Position numbers and translations under genes: made by a program. Source: Aquilaria yunnanensis (lineage: Eukaryota > Streptophyta > Magnoliopsida > Malvales > Thymelaeaceae). Taken from it: a stretch of DNA of 64,000 nt. Location of the stretch: assembly GCA_039654915.1 (NCBI GenBank), contig CM077600.1, positions 25,900,953-25,964,952 of the forward strand, written 5' to 3'. This document shows positions 26,054 to 38,149 of this stretch, one piece after another; position 1 is the first letter of the stretch, and every line of letters starts with the position of its first letter. A model generated the notes under the pieces. The model saw nothing but the letters and a program-made list of their open reading frames with translations. It did not search any database and was not told the origin of the DNA.

Positions 26054-26840
26054 AATTATATAGAGTACTCCATTCCATTTAGCTAATTGGATTCGTTACC
26101 CGGCCTGTTTGTTGCGGTCACTTTCTTGTGGTGAAATGTTGATGTTGAATTTATGTTGGTGAAGTGTTTCGCTTTGGTGTGAGACCCTTGAATCGATTAA
26201 TGCTGGACCAAATTTCTTGGCGATATTGATATATATATATGCTATTTTTGCCTACACTGTTATCTTACTTTTTTTACACTATTATTTTACATTAAATTAA
26301 TAAAAACATAACTAATAATCGGATGATTCCCCACTTATATATGTTATTACACTGATAAGGACATGTGATTTGAATGAAATCGTACCGGCCGGAACAAATC
26401 ATTTGACTAGGAAATTGTGGATTACATATGCATATATAAATATGTCCAAACAAATTAATGTACATGTACTGGAATATATTTCCCCTCGAGTTTTCCGACA
26501 TAGTAAAAACTTCATTTTTTTTTTAATTTTAACTTTTGTCGGTTAGGCAGATCTATGAACGTAGTGCCTTTTTTTTTCTTTCTCAATAAATACAAAAAAA
26601 AAAAAAAAGATTATCTATTAATGTAAGAGCTGCAGGTAACATGAAATGTCTTAATAGTAATTTGCCCTAATTATACGCCCTATCCCCAATCCTAAATTAA
26701 TAACCCAATCCTTTACCTGCAGAGAGAAGCTAGCCTTTTAGGATAATAAGATATTCATTTCATCACTCATTAATGTGTCCCTCTGTGCAAATTTTTTGAT
26801 TTAGTGGAATGAAACTGTTATATTCCTCGATTTATTCATT
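26054..26840. other. Spacer between the EDGP-like gene and its inverted fragment
   Basis: 3' flanking and AT-rich DNA with homopolymer runs (poly-T 26515-26525, poly-A 26594-26607). No gene, RNA or clear transposon end is visible. Confidence 0.35.
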
Positions 26841-27085
26841 TCACGGACAAAAATAGAACTGAAACTTTCGAGTTCGTGGTATAGAGAGCCAATTGAGGAA
26901 AATGGAAATGCAGATGGGTGAAAGACAAGAAGTCGCCATTTTTATGGTTAAGTAGGAAGCTTGCTTGGTTGGTGATGAAGATCCATGGAGAAGCGTGTTC
27001 GTATTTATGAGGCTACATAAATGGGTCGGGTCAAGGGAGCTCCTAATTATTACCCCATTAATTACGTCCACCAACCAATGCCTCC
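26841..27085 (-). pseudogene. Inverted partial copy of the EDGP-like gene 5' end (promoter, leader, signal peptide)
   Basis: Read on the minus strand, this segment matches the region 24700-24890 around the intact gene's start: TTGACCCGACC, an ATAAATA box, a leader with AAGCTTCCTACTTAACCAT, then an ATG (26939-26937). The peptide begins with MATSCL and contains CISIFLNWLS, against CISIFLNWLP in the intact gene. Homology stops near 26884, about 18 codons in. The frame then runs on 14 codons of unrelated sequence to a stop at 26841. No mature protein could be made. It faces the intact gene tail to tail, with its 5' end distal. Confidence 0.85.
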
Positions 27086-28906
27086 GGCTCGGGGGAATTC
27101 TTTTCTTTTTCACTTTTTTTTCCCCTGAAAAGCCGGGTAGACATGAATCGGAAGAACTTAGTTAGTTAATGTCATGGGCCCTAAACAAATTTAAATCTAT
27201 TAATACACCCATAATCAATTGTGTTACAAATAAGTTCAATGAAGGGGATAGTTAACGAGCCATTTGAATTAATAACAGAATCATATAATACGCTCTCGTT
27301 TTCACTTCCTTATTGTTGTTCTCGCTTTTAATTTTATAATATTTTTATTTTTTAGATTTTATAATGTGATACTTTTTTACTCTCATTTTAACATGATATA
27401 ACACACCTAATCAGTTTACAATACATAGTCTAAATTGATAACATACTCGGACATCCACCTCTTTCAACGAGATCTGAGTTGCACCAGGTTCATTACATAT
27501 CATTCTTTACTAATTTGTAATTTGACGTTCTTCAAGTCTTCACACCTAATCACAGCAAGGGAGTTGGAAAGAAAGAAACTTGAACTTTCTTGAAGTCCAT
27601 CTTAATATATAACATTCGAAAACATTAGAACAGAAGAGACTAAGGCCTGAGTCTTAATTACAACATTTTAACATATGTATAATGATGTAATTACTTCTTC
27701 CTTATTTAACTTAAAGTACTAATTTGAACACATTGAATTGGAATGACCCAGTGGAAACTTAGGTGGAGGTGGGTGTAATTAATCGGATAGGCACCTAAAT
27801 GGTTCTTCCTGGTCATATCCTACCCTTGGGACAAAACCGAAGTCAACTTTTCCAGGCGTCTGAAATTAATACATACATTACATAGATGCTATGCATATCT
27901 GAAATATTATGAGTGCATAACAATATAAACTTGGAAAGTTAGTAAGTACAAGAAATCATCAATTGTCAGCAGCACATTGAACTAGTGGTTAAGGTATGAG
28001 CAACTCTGTTAAATATTAAAGTTCGAACCTTGTCTCTATTACTTTCATTTTAAAATGCTACATATGTTGATCGAATGACTTCCTAGGCCTTAAAAAAATA
28101 GCATCTCCAGCCCCTCTAGATGTTTGTATATAAGCACTTATTATTAAAGTAGAAGGATTATGTCCGTTTATATTAAAATCGTACATAAATAATGTAACTA
28201 TGTCTACGATTGCAATTGGATAAGGTGGTCATAAAATCCAACGGGTCCACTGCCACTTGCATGTCAAGTCTCTACAAATTGAAGCTACCAAACTATGGAA
28301 CTTGATTGACTTGACGTACGGAAAGGACTCGGCAACCGGATAGGGAGAAGAATAACGTGCACATTAAAGAGACGAAAAGGATTCATAGACTTGTCCAACC
28401 ATATAGATCCACAAAACAAAAGGATTTGCCTTGGTATGTACATATTTTGTTTTGTTATGTACATACAGATATGCATCACATAGCATCGAAAGGATGTATA
28501 TACAAGTGTATAGTTTTAATGGCGGAACCAAAATTTTTGGTTTGGGAAGATGAGCTTGGAGGAAAGTGACAGTGTCACGGTGAGTCAAAGTTTGAGGTTG
28601 GGACTAAATCATATTAATTCAAAAATAAGGGAGCAACTCAACGAGTTAAAAAAGTTAGAGGACTGATATTGCATTTAGGCTATGTTAGAATATCTACTTA
28701 AGGCTTGAAGGAGTAATTACTCTTTTGGTTCCTACTTTCTTTAGAGTCTACCTCATTGCCCCTTCATATTTATATTCTTCTATCATTTTCGGAGAGTAAG
28801 AATGCATATTTAATATCTAATTTCTTTTGAATTGACCAATTAAGTGTCCTTTATCTAAACCTTTCCAATTTTTTGGGGGGGGGGGAACAACACACCCTAT
28901 CCCAAG
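27086..28906. other. Intergenic DNA with a SINE-like sequence
   Basis: Mostly AT-rich sequence without an ORF of interest. The SINE-like unit at 27972-28134 is listed separately. A run of 11 G lies at 28875-28885, just before the hAT element. Confidence 0.35.
27972..28134 (+). mobile_element. Possible SINE
   Basis: It has a tRNA-like pol III promoter pattern: an A-box-like TAGTGGTTAAGG (27983-27994) and a B-box-like AGTTCGAACC (28020-28029), about 25 bp apart. A non-coding body follows. It is not a folded tRNA gene, since no matching acceptor or anticodon arms are visible. No flanking duplication or tail could be fixed. Confidence 0.4.
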
Positions 28907-29428
28907 TAGAGGTGGGAACCGGGTCGGCCCGGCCGGTCCTGGGCCTGGGTCTTGAAGCCCGGGCACGGACCGGCTGTAGGCGGGGCAGGGCGGGTTTGGA
29001 GTTTTTTTTTTTAAAAAAATTAAAAACATAATTAATTATATATGTCATAAATATTTTTAAGAAAAAACACTACATCCGGTGTAAGTTTTATTAAGTTAAA
29101 AAACCAAACGGCACGTACAAATAATCGGAATGGACCTTACATTTTGAAATGGCAAAAACGTTTCAGAAATGATAAATAATAGAAACCTGTGATCTGTGCT
29201 GAACAACATAATTAGATCAAATACAAACTACATGTATAATAGAAACCTGCGGGGCGAGGCGGTCTTGTGGGGCGGGTCCTAGTCCGGGGCGGTCCGTTTT
29301 GCACCACCTTCTCTTTTCGGGCCCATATTCGGCCCATATCTTAGCGGGCTTTTGCCGGAGCAGGTTTGACCGGGCCGGGCCGGGTTTGACTTCCAAATCG
29401 GGTTGGCCCGGCCCAGGTCCCACCTCTA
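28907..29428. mobile_element. hAT-superfamily non-autonomous element (522 bp)
   Basis: Inverted ends start TAGAGGTGGGA at both termini and continue into very GC-rich subterminal sequence made of GGCCCGGCC-type runs (about 28915-29005 and 29245-29425). These flank an AT-rich middle (29006-29240). A perfect 8-bp direct repeat, ATCCCAAG, flanks it (28899-28906 and 29429-29436), the length expected for hAT insertion. It has no transposase; proline-rich ORFs inside are by-products of the GC-rich repeats. Confidence 0.88.
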
Positions 29429-29625
29429 ATCCCAAGGGTAGTCTGCCATTGTATAGTTTGTTTTGATATGTGAATATATATATGTGTGTGCATGTATATA
29501 TATATCCATGTAACCAACGGATAAGTCAAATGTACCATATAGAGTAACTTAATTGTATATTAAAATTTTAAAAGCTCTAATATACAAAATTGTAATTATT
29601 TAAATTCTTTTTTAATAAAATTATA

Positions 29626-29862
29626 CTCAATCAGTTTCATAAAAACTGACCATTTTATTATTTACAGTAATTAAGTTATGATTTTATTTCTTTCAAAATG
29701 TATTATAAAAATATGAATATTTTATATAAAAATAAAAATTTAAAGATTATAGTTTTTAAATATCATTTTTAAGAATTTTTTAATATATATTAATATAATT
29801 ATATTTAAGTAAAACTTCAATTAAAAAAGATAAAAAAGTTAATTAATATGAAACAGAGAGAG
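29626..29862. mobile_element. Stowaway-like MITE (237 bp)
   Basis: The ends are inverted: CTCAATCAGTTTCAT at the left and, on the minus strand, CTCTCTCTGTTTCATATTAA at the right. TA dinucleotides flank both, as for Tc1/mariner MITEs. The body is AT-rich and non-coding. Confidence 0.65.
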
Positions 29863-32211
29863 TATATTATAAAGATGAACCTACTTATTTAATGATATCC
29901 ATCTTTTCATTTATTACAGTTCTTATATGTGCAATCATTCGTTGTACAAGACTATACAAACAACTACAAAAACCAAAACAAATGGTACAAACATATGCTC
30001 ATAAGTAGCACTCGCTATGCAAAATAAAACGAAAAGGAGCGCATGATAGAAGGAAAAATGCAAAATATGTAAAAAGTAGTTACAAAAATTCTTCAAAATA
30101 TAGTAGCCAATTTTAGAGTCCAATTCCTTTGTCCCCTTTTACTTGTCCCTTTTGTGTCCCTTATCCCATCTTCCTGCCACATACTTACTTGACTGAGACT
30201 TAGAGTTGTAACTGAAAGGAAGAGATAGAAACAGAGCTAGACCCACATTCACTCCCATTAAACAATAAACACAAAGCAAAAGAAAATCAAGAAAAAGACA
30301 ACATCAATGGAAAGTGTTTTCCAGCTTTTCATCTTCCTTGAGTACTCAATTTGATATGTTTTTTTGTAGTTTAATTTTTTATCCTCAATCCTCCTAACTT
30401 CAAGCACCACTGTTGATGGGTTTTTGGAGTCGAACTGGAGGCACGCTTGGTGCAGCGGCACTAGTGCTTCATTACGTGAGCTTGATCATTGTGATAAAGA
30501 AGATGATCTGTCCGCCGCATTTATTAAAGGTTGATGCACTGGACGATCATTATGTGATGGTTATGAATAGTATCTGTTTTGGCACTATGAGTGAGGCTAA
30601 GAGGGGTCATTCTTGGAGACCAAGCTCGAGAAGATATTGAGGTGGCTGTTGCCATTAACACACAACATGAACAAGTAGCAAAATGAGAGGAACTTCGAGC
30701 AACACAACTTGTCGATTAAGATGAGCGTTTTACTTATACAGAAGTTGGTGTTCACAAATAAGGAGTATTGTTGAGCTCTTGGGTTGGGTGGGTCTTAAGT
30801 ACATAAGGAGATTTGACTTGGGAGATGATGACCATTGCCTTTTTCTTTAATACGGTGGTAATCTGATCATGAACACTAATAGTCTATTGAGGATCATGAT
30901 TGGGGTTTGTCTTCAATTTTTTTTCCCCTGTTCTATTGTTGGGTGCCATCGGCTGTTTAGATTGAGAATATGATAAAGCTTCAGATTCTCTTTTGTTAGG
31001 ATTGGTTAACTGGAGGGAAAGCTCTCTATTTCCATCCTTTCCGTTTAGCTGCAATGTTATGTCTTAATCAAATTAGACACATGGTAAGAAGATGGGGTAG
31101 GGGACTAGAAAGGGGGGTAGGGGACTAGAAAGGGGGGCAGGGGAATGGGGACAGAAGAATTGGACTCCCAATTTTATGAGATTAACTTTTGATCCTTAGA
31201 TCTGGCTCAATGCCTAAATTATTTTCTCCCAGTTTGATATACCTTTTCCATTTTTTCATTATTTTCTACTCCTGTAGTTAATATCCAATCCTTCTAATTA
31301 CTTTATCTTGCTAGCTAATGAGTGCAAAATTGTGTAATAGAAAATGGTCTATGAAGACCTGGCCCCAAGGTCAATGGCCTCGGGATGGATGCTCGTCAGC
31401 TCATAAGTGAGACTTTGAGAAACAGTTACAATCTATTTCCTTTTTCATCCATTCGTTGTTTTTACACTACTCCTATTGTGCGCCCCTCTATGTGAGTGAG
31501 AATTATGAATGAGAATGTAGATTCCTCTCTTTCTTTCTCTCACTTAATTTTGGTAGTAAGTCTGTCATTCCATTCTTTCTTTATTGTTCTTTGTTGGTCA
31601 CATAACATCCCTCACTTTCTCTCTCTAAACTGGTTGAGCTCGATCACAAGTCAACATGAGCCCCACATGGTATGCCCTCCATCGTGTACTTATCGAAGAT
31701 AAACATCGCCAGTTTAGCCTGCCGGCGGTGAACCTTTTGTCTCTTCCCAACTCGCCGACAACTGGAGCACACTTTCCGTTTTAATGGAAAACCCTCCTCA
31801 GCCAGAGAGCCCGCCCTCTCTTCAACCCTTTAACAGCCGAAGCGTGCTTCCAGCCTTAGTGGAAAACCCTCACTGGTCTCCTCAACTAGCCAACAACTGA
31901 CATGCGCTTCTCACCTTAATGCAGAACCCTCAATGGACGGAGAGCCTATGTCCACAGAACCGCTCTTGGTTAGAAGGTGCTTAGCGTCCAACTGCCATAA
32001 AGGCAGCAGTGCTAAGTCAAAACTCGTCCAACCCAGTGGAGTTGGAAAGACAACTCTTGTAGGCACGATTTTCTCTTTTTTCTTGTTATTTTTTTGTTAT
32101 TTTTTTTATTAGAATTATGATTTTCTTAAGAAGGAAGTGGTTGGTTTTATTGTTTCTTCCTTGTCAAGAATTTCATCTAGAGCTTTTGCTGGAGAAACAA
32201 CAAGATTTAAG
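29863..32211. other. Unassigned DNA with short tandem repeats
   Basis: No gene family is recognisable. Two copies of a ~20-bp G-rich unit (GGGGACTAGAAAGGGGGG) lie at 31098-31140. Between 31754 and 31936 a ~40-bp phrase ending in GGAAAACCCTC or GCAGAACCCTC is repeated three times with drift. ORFs here are short and carry no known motif. Confidence 0.35.
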
Positions 32212-33757
32212 AAACAAAAGGTCTATTGCATTGGTGGAGGGCATTTGGGTTGCCCAGTTGTGGCGTCGCAATGGCCAAACCTAGATGTGGTGGTTGTTGG
32301 TACCTGTCATATAAGAACCGAGGGCTAGCGAAGAGGCCTCCTCCCTTTCTCCAAGCTAGGCCTTGGAAGGCATTTACGGTGTTTATCACTATAGATACAC
32401 CTATAAAGGTCATAGGTGTTGGTGCTGGATTTACGTTTGATCTTTGTGATTCGGAAGATTAAGCCTGTGTGATTACTGAGGAATCTACCTATGGGAAGAT
32501 TGTGCTTGAGAAATTAGCCATCCTAGTAAAGACCACTAAAGCAATTGAGCATATACGTTGCATACAATAGTCAAAGGGTAAAGTTTTGTGAGTGAGGGCT
32601 TTTTGTGAAAAGGACAAGTGTTACACAAGAAGAAAAAAGGAGGTGATTAGGAACCGATAGAAAGAAGGAGCAAGTAAATAGGTAAACTCAGGCGTATTGG
32701 GAGGAGAATAGATCTTAGGGGAAATGAGTGTCTAGCAAATTAAACACCAATAAAGCCAGACTTTAGCTCAAGTGAAATAAGAAATCATAACCTAGGCAAA
32801 ATAAAATGTCAGGCAAAACAAAGTATGAACCTATCAAATGAGAGATTGGCAGAAGCTAATATGGGTGTAGGGAAGTTCTCAAATGACTTTTCAAAAGTAC
32901 CTTCAACAAAGAAATTAGAGGCCATTTATAGATGAGTCAGACATATAGAATTGCACCATGGGCCCTCATATCAACACTGGTGAAAAGTGTAACGGTCTTT
33001 TTATTTTGGGTTCTGAGTTTATTGAGTAGGTTGAAAATTCCAACAGTCTTTGCTCCCAGTCCACCAAGTCAAAACTCTCTAAAATCATCCCCTTATGATC
33101 TCAAATTAAAATTCCTATAAAAAGTTTTATATTCAACATCATCTAATCCAGAAACAATCAAAAGGTCACTGAACTTTTTTCCAATGAATAATAAATAATA
33201 AATAAATAGACAAATACAAGATTAACAAATTCTTCCATAACATATTTCAAGTACTATCCAACCGAGACTTCCTTAACCATTGTCCATGATGTGATGAAGC
33301 CAGATTGGATATTTATAGGAAGTCAGAACACCCTAGAAGCCATGGAGCTGGTTGAGCAGTTCAAGAGTATATATGCTAGGTGGGTTGATCAAGAAAGAAT
33401 TTTAACCACTAACCTTTGGTCCACAGAGGTCGGAGAGCTCAGTGGAAACACTTTGTTGGCCCAAAGGATTTCATCTATGAATGCCATGTCAACTCTCTAT
33501 GAGCTAACTAGGGCTGACATCAATAAGGTGTCTTATGCTGTTCGGAAGGACTCGAGGATCAGGCCCAAGTTCCCAAAGCCGAGTTTTGGATTTGGAATCC
33601 TACTTCCAAGAGGACATTTGTAGTTTTATATATAAATCTCAAAATCCAACGGCCTGCTGGAGGCCGCAAGGTACTAGAAACAAGTCATCAGGATCAATGA
33701 TTGGTAGAAAGCGAGATTCTTGACTTGCGTGGTTTCATCCATGCTCGGCTTTTCTAT
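32212..33757 (+). pseudogene. UGD: UDP-glucose 6-dehydrogenase pseudogene, split by an insertion
   Basis: Part one (32212-32590) starts with a Rossmann motif resembling the enzyme's N-terminus (KVYCIGGGHLG, where plants have KICCIGAGYVG). It then lacks about 20 codons and continues collinearly through TIDTP..GVGAG and GKIVLEKLA. It has in-frame stops, for example at 32461. Part two (33237-33757) resumes exactly where part one stops, at the FQVLSN step, and contains TTNLWSTEVGEL, LAQRISSMNAMS and VSYAVRKDSRIRPKF. Frameshifts follow; nucleotide similarity continues to about 33757. Plant UGD coding regions usually lack introns, so this looks like a retro- or DNA-copy. The intact enzyme makes UDP-glucuronate for wall polymers; this copy cannot. 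The C-terminal third is missing. Confidence 0.85.
32591..33236. other. ~646-bp insertion inside the UGD pseudogene
   Basis: Sequence between the two collinear halves of the pseudogene. It shows no similarity I recognise to the enzyme or to other elements in the window. No clear TIR or target duplication is visible, so its origin is unknown. Confidence 0.5.
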
Positions 33758-34835
33758 TCAACGGCAGGAACATGGTCAATGTTGAGCAGCTACGGAAGAT
33801 TGGTTTCATTGTGTACTCCATTCGAGAGAGGCTCATGGAGGTGTGATTGGATATACAAGCTCAAAATATACAGAGCTCGATTCATTGATTTCAAAACCAT
33901 TTTGTGTTTCTTTGCTCTCATTTGCTTTGTACTAATCATACTTGCCGGATTAATTTTTGCTTTTACAAATGCACACAACTCAAATTATGACATTTTTCAA
34001 AGGTCTCATGTTGGTAATTTTAAAACTACCAACACAAAACCATTGGTGGCAAACTGTTGGTAATTCATGCGTTAAAATTTTTTTAATCAATAGCTAAAAT
34101 ATTAAGCCATTAGTAATTTTCAATGTTTTTCTATAGGTACCTAGAGTCCCATCTTGGACAGTTCATAGCAATGGAACTGTTCATCTCATCTCCAGCCCAC
34201 TTACAATATACTCCAAAGGACAAGTACCAAAAACACTGCAGAAAACTGAGATAAAAAAAAAGGTTAGGTTTTAAAACTTTGAAGTTTGATCTAAAAATGG
34301 ATATTGTTTTTCAGAAATGTATTTGGAAACGTGAAATCCCTCTGAAAGCGTGAATTTTCACTTTGGAAACGGGAACAAGGATAAGGGGCAGTGTCACGGT
34401 CGGGTAAAATGTACTATAAATCTTTAATTTTCATTCTAAACTGATTCTCAACCTCCATTTTTCAGCATATTAGTCTCAAACCTTTACCATGAATTATATA
34501 TTTGACCTTTTACCCCCTTTGCCCTGAACTTTGACTCAGGAACTCGCCTCACTTTTCAATTTGGGAACTTTTACCCAGTGACCAATTAAGTGAACCACAA
34601 GCTGTCACATGCTTCACATCTATGACAGAAGGCCGTTTGCGTTTTACAAGGAAAGAAACGATGAAAAGGGGGAAGAGCAAGAGCTAACTAACCACTTGTC
34701 AACGACAAAACACTAAAAATCATTGTGATAACACCGAGTAATTGCCAGCGATCAAAAGAAGATAAATGTTCAAAACTAGCCATTCTAAAAACCAAAAGGT
34801 AGAATAAAAAGCCCACGCTCTATAACTTTCAATGT
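33758..34835. other. Intergenic DNA with CACTA-type subterminal repeats near 34010-34130
   Basis: The phrases GTTGGTAATT, ACCAACAC, CCATTGGTGG and GTTGGTAATTC cluster at 34009-34065, resembling the subterminal arrays of the CACTA-like elements at 38 and 54 kb. The rest is unassigned sequence downstream of the ribosomal protein gene. Confidence 0.4.
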
Positions 34836-36644
34836 TTATTCCCATCCAGTGGATGGAGCAGCTACATGACTCACATCTAGCGGGGCAGCAACTGGAGGAG
34901 CCGCTGCAGCATCCCAACCATCTCCAGCCGCAGCAACTACAATGAAAGTCAGGAGACATGGTAAGCACAGTAAACAAAAAAAATTGTTTATATTAACCAA
35001 AGCACATGCAATAACAGGGTTAACAAACTACTGCAAATTGTTCACACATCAGACAACCAGTAGAATGCACATATAAAAAATGGCATGGATGATAGTAAGA
35101 CAATGGGCATGGTCTAACCTTCACCATCCCAGTTGCCAACAGGAATACCTCCAACGGGAGCCTGAACCACATCACTAGGCCATTGTGCGTCAGCAGTCTG
35201 GGCAGGCCATGAGCTGTCACCAACAGCAATTCCATAGTCGGTCGCAATTCCATAATCAGGGGCACCTTGAGCATCTTCCTCCTCTTCAGGCTTGGCTTCC
35301 TCCGGCTCTCTATAGAAGAATAAATCAACCTGTATAGATGGAGTCGCAGATTAGGATACAGCTGGCAGTAAAACAACATATAAGGATAGTCAAATATAAA
35401 ACATCATCTCTACAACAACAATAAAACATACTACATACCATCACATCCCACTTGTGTCCACGTGGGATATCACCACGCATCTGACGAACCATCCTTGCCA
35501 AAAGCCAAAATAAACATCCAATGCTGTGTTTTCCTTTGTTATTGGCAGGAATACCAATGTCAACATATCGCATGGGGGAGTCAGTATCACAGAAAGCAAT
35601 AGTGGGGATGTTTCCAAGAGCAGCTTCCTTAATAGGCTGAGATGATTTCAAAGTCCATTGTCAGGGTTTTCCAGCAGACAGATGAAAAAATATGCATCAT
35701 AGTTTCAAGCAGTCAATTCATTTACGAATAAAAACGAGTGCATTCAAGAGAGCCAATGGGATGCAACTATATCAAGCACATTAGCTTATATACTAGACAA
35801 AAGGTCTACCTGATGATCAGTGCGGGGATCAGTTAGGATAAGAAGACGTGGCTCATTAAAGGATGTCTGAAGCTGATTGGTGAATGTACCGGGAGTGTGT
35901 CTCCCAGCAATTGCATGAGCACCAGTGTGTTGAGCAAACTTCAACACAGCTCTCTGACCATACGGCCTTGCTGATTGAACAATAATATCCTTGGCATCTT
36001 CAATTGCAACAATAACCCTCGCAGCAAGGAAAAGTTTCTCCCAGGTTTTGCCAAGGTTGATAATATATATACCTTATCAAACAAAAAACAACAATGAAGT
36101 TTAAACAAATTCCATGAATTCTATCACAAAAGCCATTTCGAGTTCTGGCAACAGCTTCCTTATTTAAGCATACAAATAACCCTTGCACTTCTATAAACCA
36201 GTTGATCGATGGGCTACAGCAGATTAAATAAGAAGCCTAAAACAAACAATTTATCTCAGCATAGGAGCAGATCGGCAGATCTCTCCACCACCAACTAATC
36301 AAGTAAAAATCTACAGAAATTTTGAATTGAATTACGACTACACCTATAAACAAACACAACTACAAACACCTTATCTGAAAAAATACCATAATGAGTCTGA
36401 AGAAAGCAATTCAGAGTTCCAAGGAACAACAGAATTGCAAACATAACTGCATTTCAAAAGCGATAAGACGTGAATTGAGAAAAGTGTGAAAAAAGATACC
36501 ATCACTGCGGCGCTTGAAGACATAGCGCTCCATCTGGAAGTCGCAGTTCTTGGTTCCGAGATGAACCTCGGCTTTCAACATCATCTGGATGTCGGCCTCC
36601 TTCACAGTCAGCTGCCTCGGTGCTGCGGCAGTCGTGGTCGCCAT
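34836..36644 (-). CDS. RPSA: Cytosolic 40S ribosomal protein SA (uS2 family), 5 exons, 305 aa
   Basis: CDS: complement(join(34836..34936, 35119..35329, 35439..35636, 35810..36072, 36500..36644)), 918 nt with all phases consistent and GT-AG introns. The protein opens with [20 protein letters not shown] and has the uS2 core (residues ~15-205) with [49 protein letters not shown] and [18 protein letters not shown]. The C-terminal region is acidic and then Gly/Trp/Ala-rich, ending PSTGWE, as in plant RPSA (about 300 aa). It is part of the small ribosomal subunit and is needed for late 18S rRNA processing and subunit assembly (family knowledge). The start is the only ATG in frame; upstream codons in the same frame are not preceded by an ATG. 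No defects are visible. Telo-box and TATA lie upstream. Confidence 0.96.
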
Positions 36645-36780
36645 GGCTGCTCCGACGATCCACAGAAAAGCCTTGGCTGCTCCCTTGCGGCGGGTAGACC
36701 GTAGACTATAGTGGATGAAATGAAGCGCTAGTGAAACAGCCAGCAAGGACAGGGCAACTCCTAATATGAAGGTTATCGAT

Positions 36781-36811
36781 TAGGGTTTCGGGCTCATAAA
36801 AACCCTATATA
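36781..36811 (-). promoter_or_regulatory. TATA box and telo-box of RPSA
   Basis: On the minus strand TATATA lies at 36811-36806, and AAACCCTA, a telo-box, at 36788-36781, upstream of the ATG at 36644. Telo-boxes are typical of plant ribosomal protein and translation genes and link them to growth control. A start site near 36775 would give a leader of about 130 nt. Confidence 0.7.
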
Positions 36812-38149
36812 AGTTAGATTACATAACTGCCCTTTACGGCTTAATGGACTCTTCTGGCCTACCTTATTTTCAAGTGTTGCACCAACAACACAAATTAAGC
36901 GGCCCACCTCTGATTACATGCTGGGCCTTGGATCCATTTCATATGTATCGACTCATTCTTACCGACAGCAATTTGTTGCCGTCATATTTAAGACCAAATA
37001 TTAAAAATTTAAACAGCTGTAAAGTTTTAAGAATTAATTTAAAAAACTTAAAGTTTTAGGAATAAACAAGAAAATATATGAAATCTTTACGACTCGAAAC
37101 AGTCTTCTCCAAACGAAGTTATAAATTGGACTTTCAAAGCCCAAGCCTCAATCTCAAACACTCTATACTTTTGGGCTAAAACTAGAAGTTTACGGCCTTG
37201 GTTGACCCTCCCTTGCAAAATGTAAAAAATAAAGAAAAAAAGAAAGATAGACTGCAAAATGTAAAAAACAAAGAAAAAAAGAAAGATAGACTTAGAGAGA
37301 GAGAGCATTCTTTTACCCCTGTACCAATATTTTGAGATCTTGGTTCACAAGAAAACACGGGTAAAATAAATTTTTTAAACACCTAATTTACAATTTCTGA
37401 TCGGATATGAACCAAAAATAAATAAAGTTTGTTTTTTGTCTTCGAGAAAAAAAATGTCTTCCACTTTCTCATGAATGAAATAATATGACGACACTTAAAA
37501 CCAATTTGCGTTATATTTCTTTCTCTTAGACCGGCCAACAACAGAGCCACACGATAGAAGCCAACTGAACATGTCGATTTAAAAAATAAACAAAAACAGG
37601 TTGGGGCCGGGTCGAAACCGGATTTTTTCAAGCAACTCCTTCATTTAAAAAAATGTAACCCGACCCAATCCAATTTATTGACTCAACCCGAACCGACCTT
37701 AACCTGAATTCTGTTAGTTGTTAATTGTTAATTTGTTGCTAATTCTTATTTTTGAATTGTTGCCGATCTGAAGTGTTTGGTGTTCAATCTTGCTGATCTG
37801 TAGTTTCACAGTTCTAAGATTTTGAAATTTAGGTGAATTTTAATTATTTTTGGATTTCGGCAATTTTTTTTAATTTCAGTAAGTTTTTCTGAATTTTGTA
37901 AATTTTTAGTTACTTTTTGTGATATTTTTAATTTTCTCAATTTCTGAATTTATTCTGCATTTCTTAAATTTTTATGTAATTTATAATTTTTTACTAAATT
38001 CGGTAAACTTTTGTTTAAATTTTACTAAGTTTTTATGAATTTTGTGAATTTTTGAAATATTTAGTAAATATAGCATATAATTTTAATATTAACTATTTTA
38101 TTTTTATTTGCATATTTTTTTAAAAAAAATAAATGGCAATTTTCAACAG
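36812..38149. other. Intergenic DNA with a 38-bp tandem duplication
   Basis: Two near-identical ~38-bp units (GCAAAATGTAAAAAA then AAGAAAGATAGACT) lie side by side at about 37214-37289. From 37680 to 38110 the DNA is T-rich and intron-like, similar in texture to the interior of the CACTA-like element at 50.4-50.7 kb. No gene is visible. Confidence 0.4.

Noticed and set aside
27983..28030. tRNA gene
   Set aside because: Pol III box motifs only, without acceptor, anticodon or D arms that pair; kept as a possible SINE.
36411..36746. A longer N-terminus for ribosomal protein SA
   Set aside because: The upstream extension begins with TTG, lies in the 5' leader and is not part of the family; the frame after 36500 runs into the intron.
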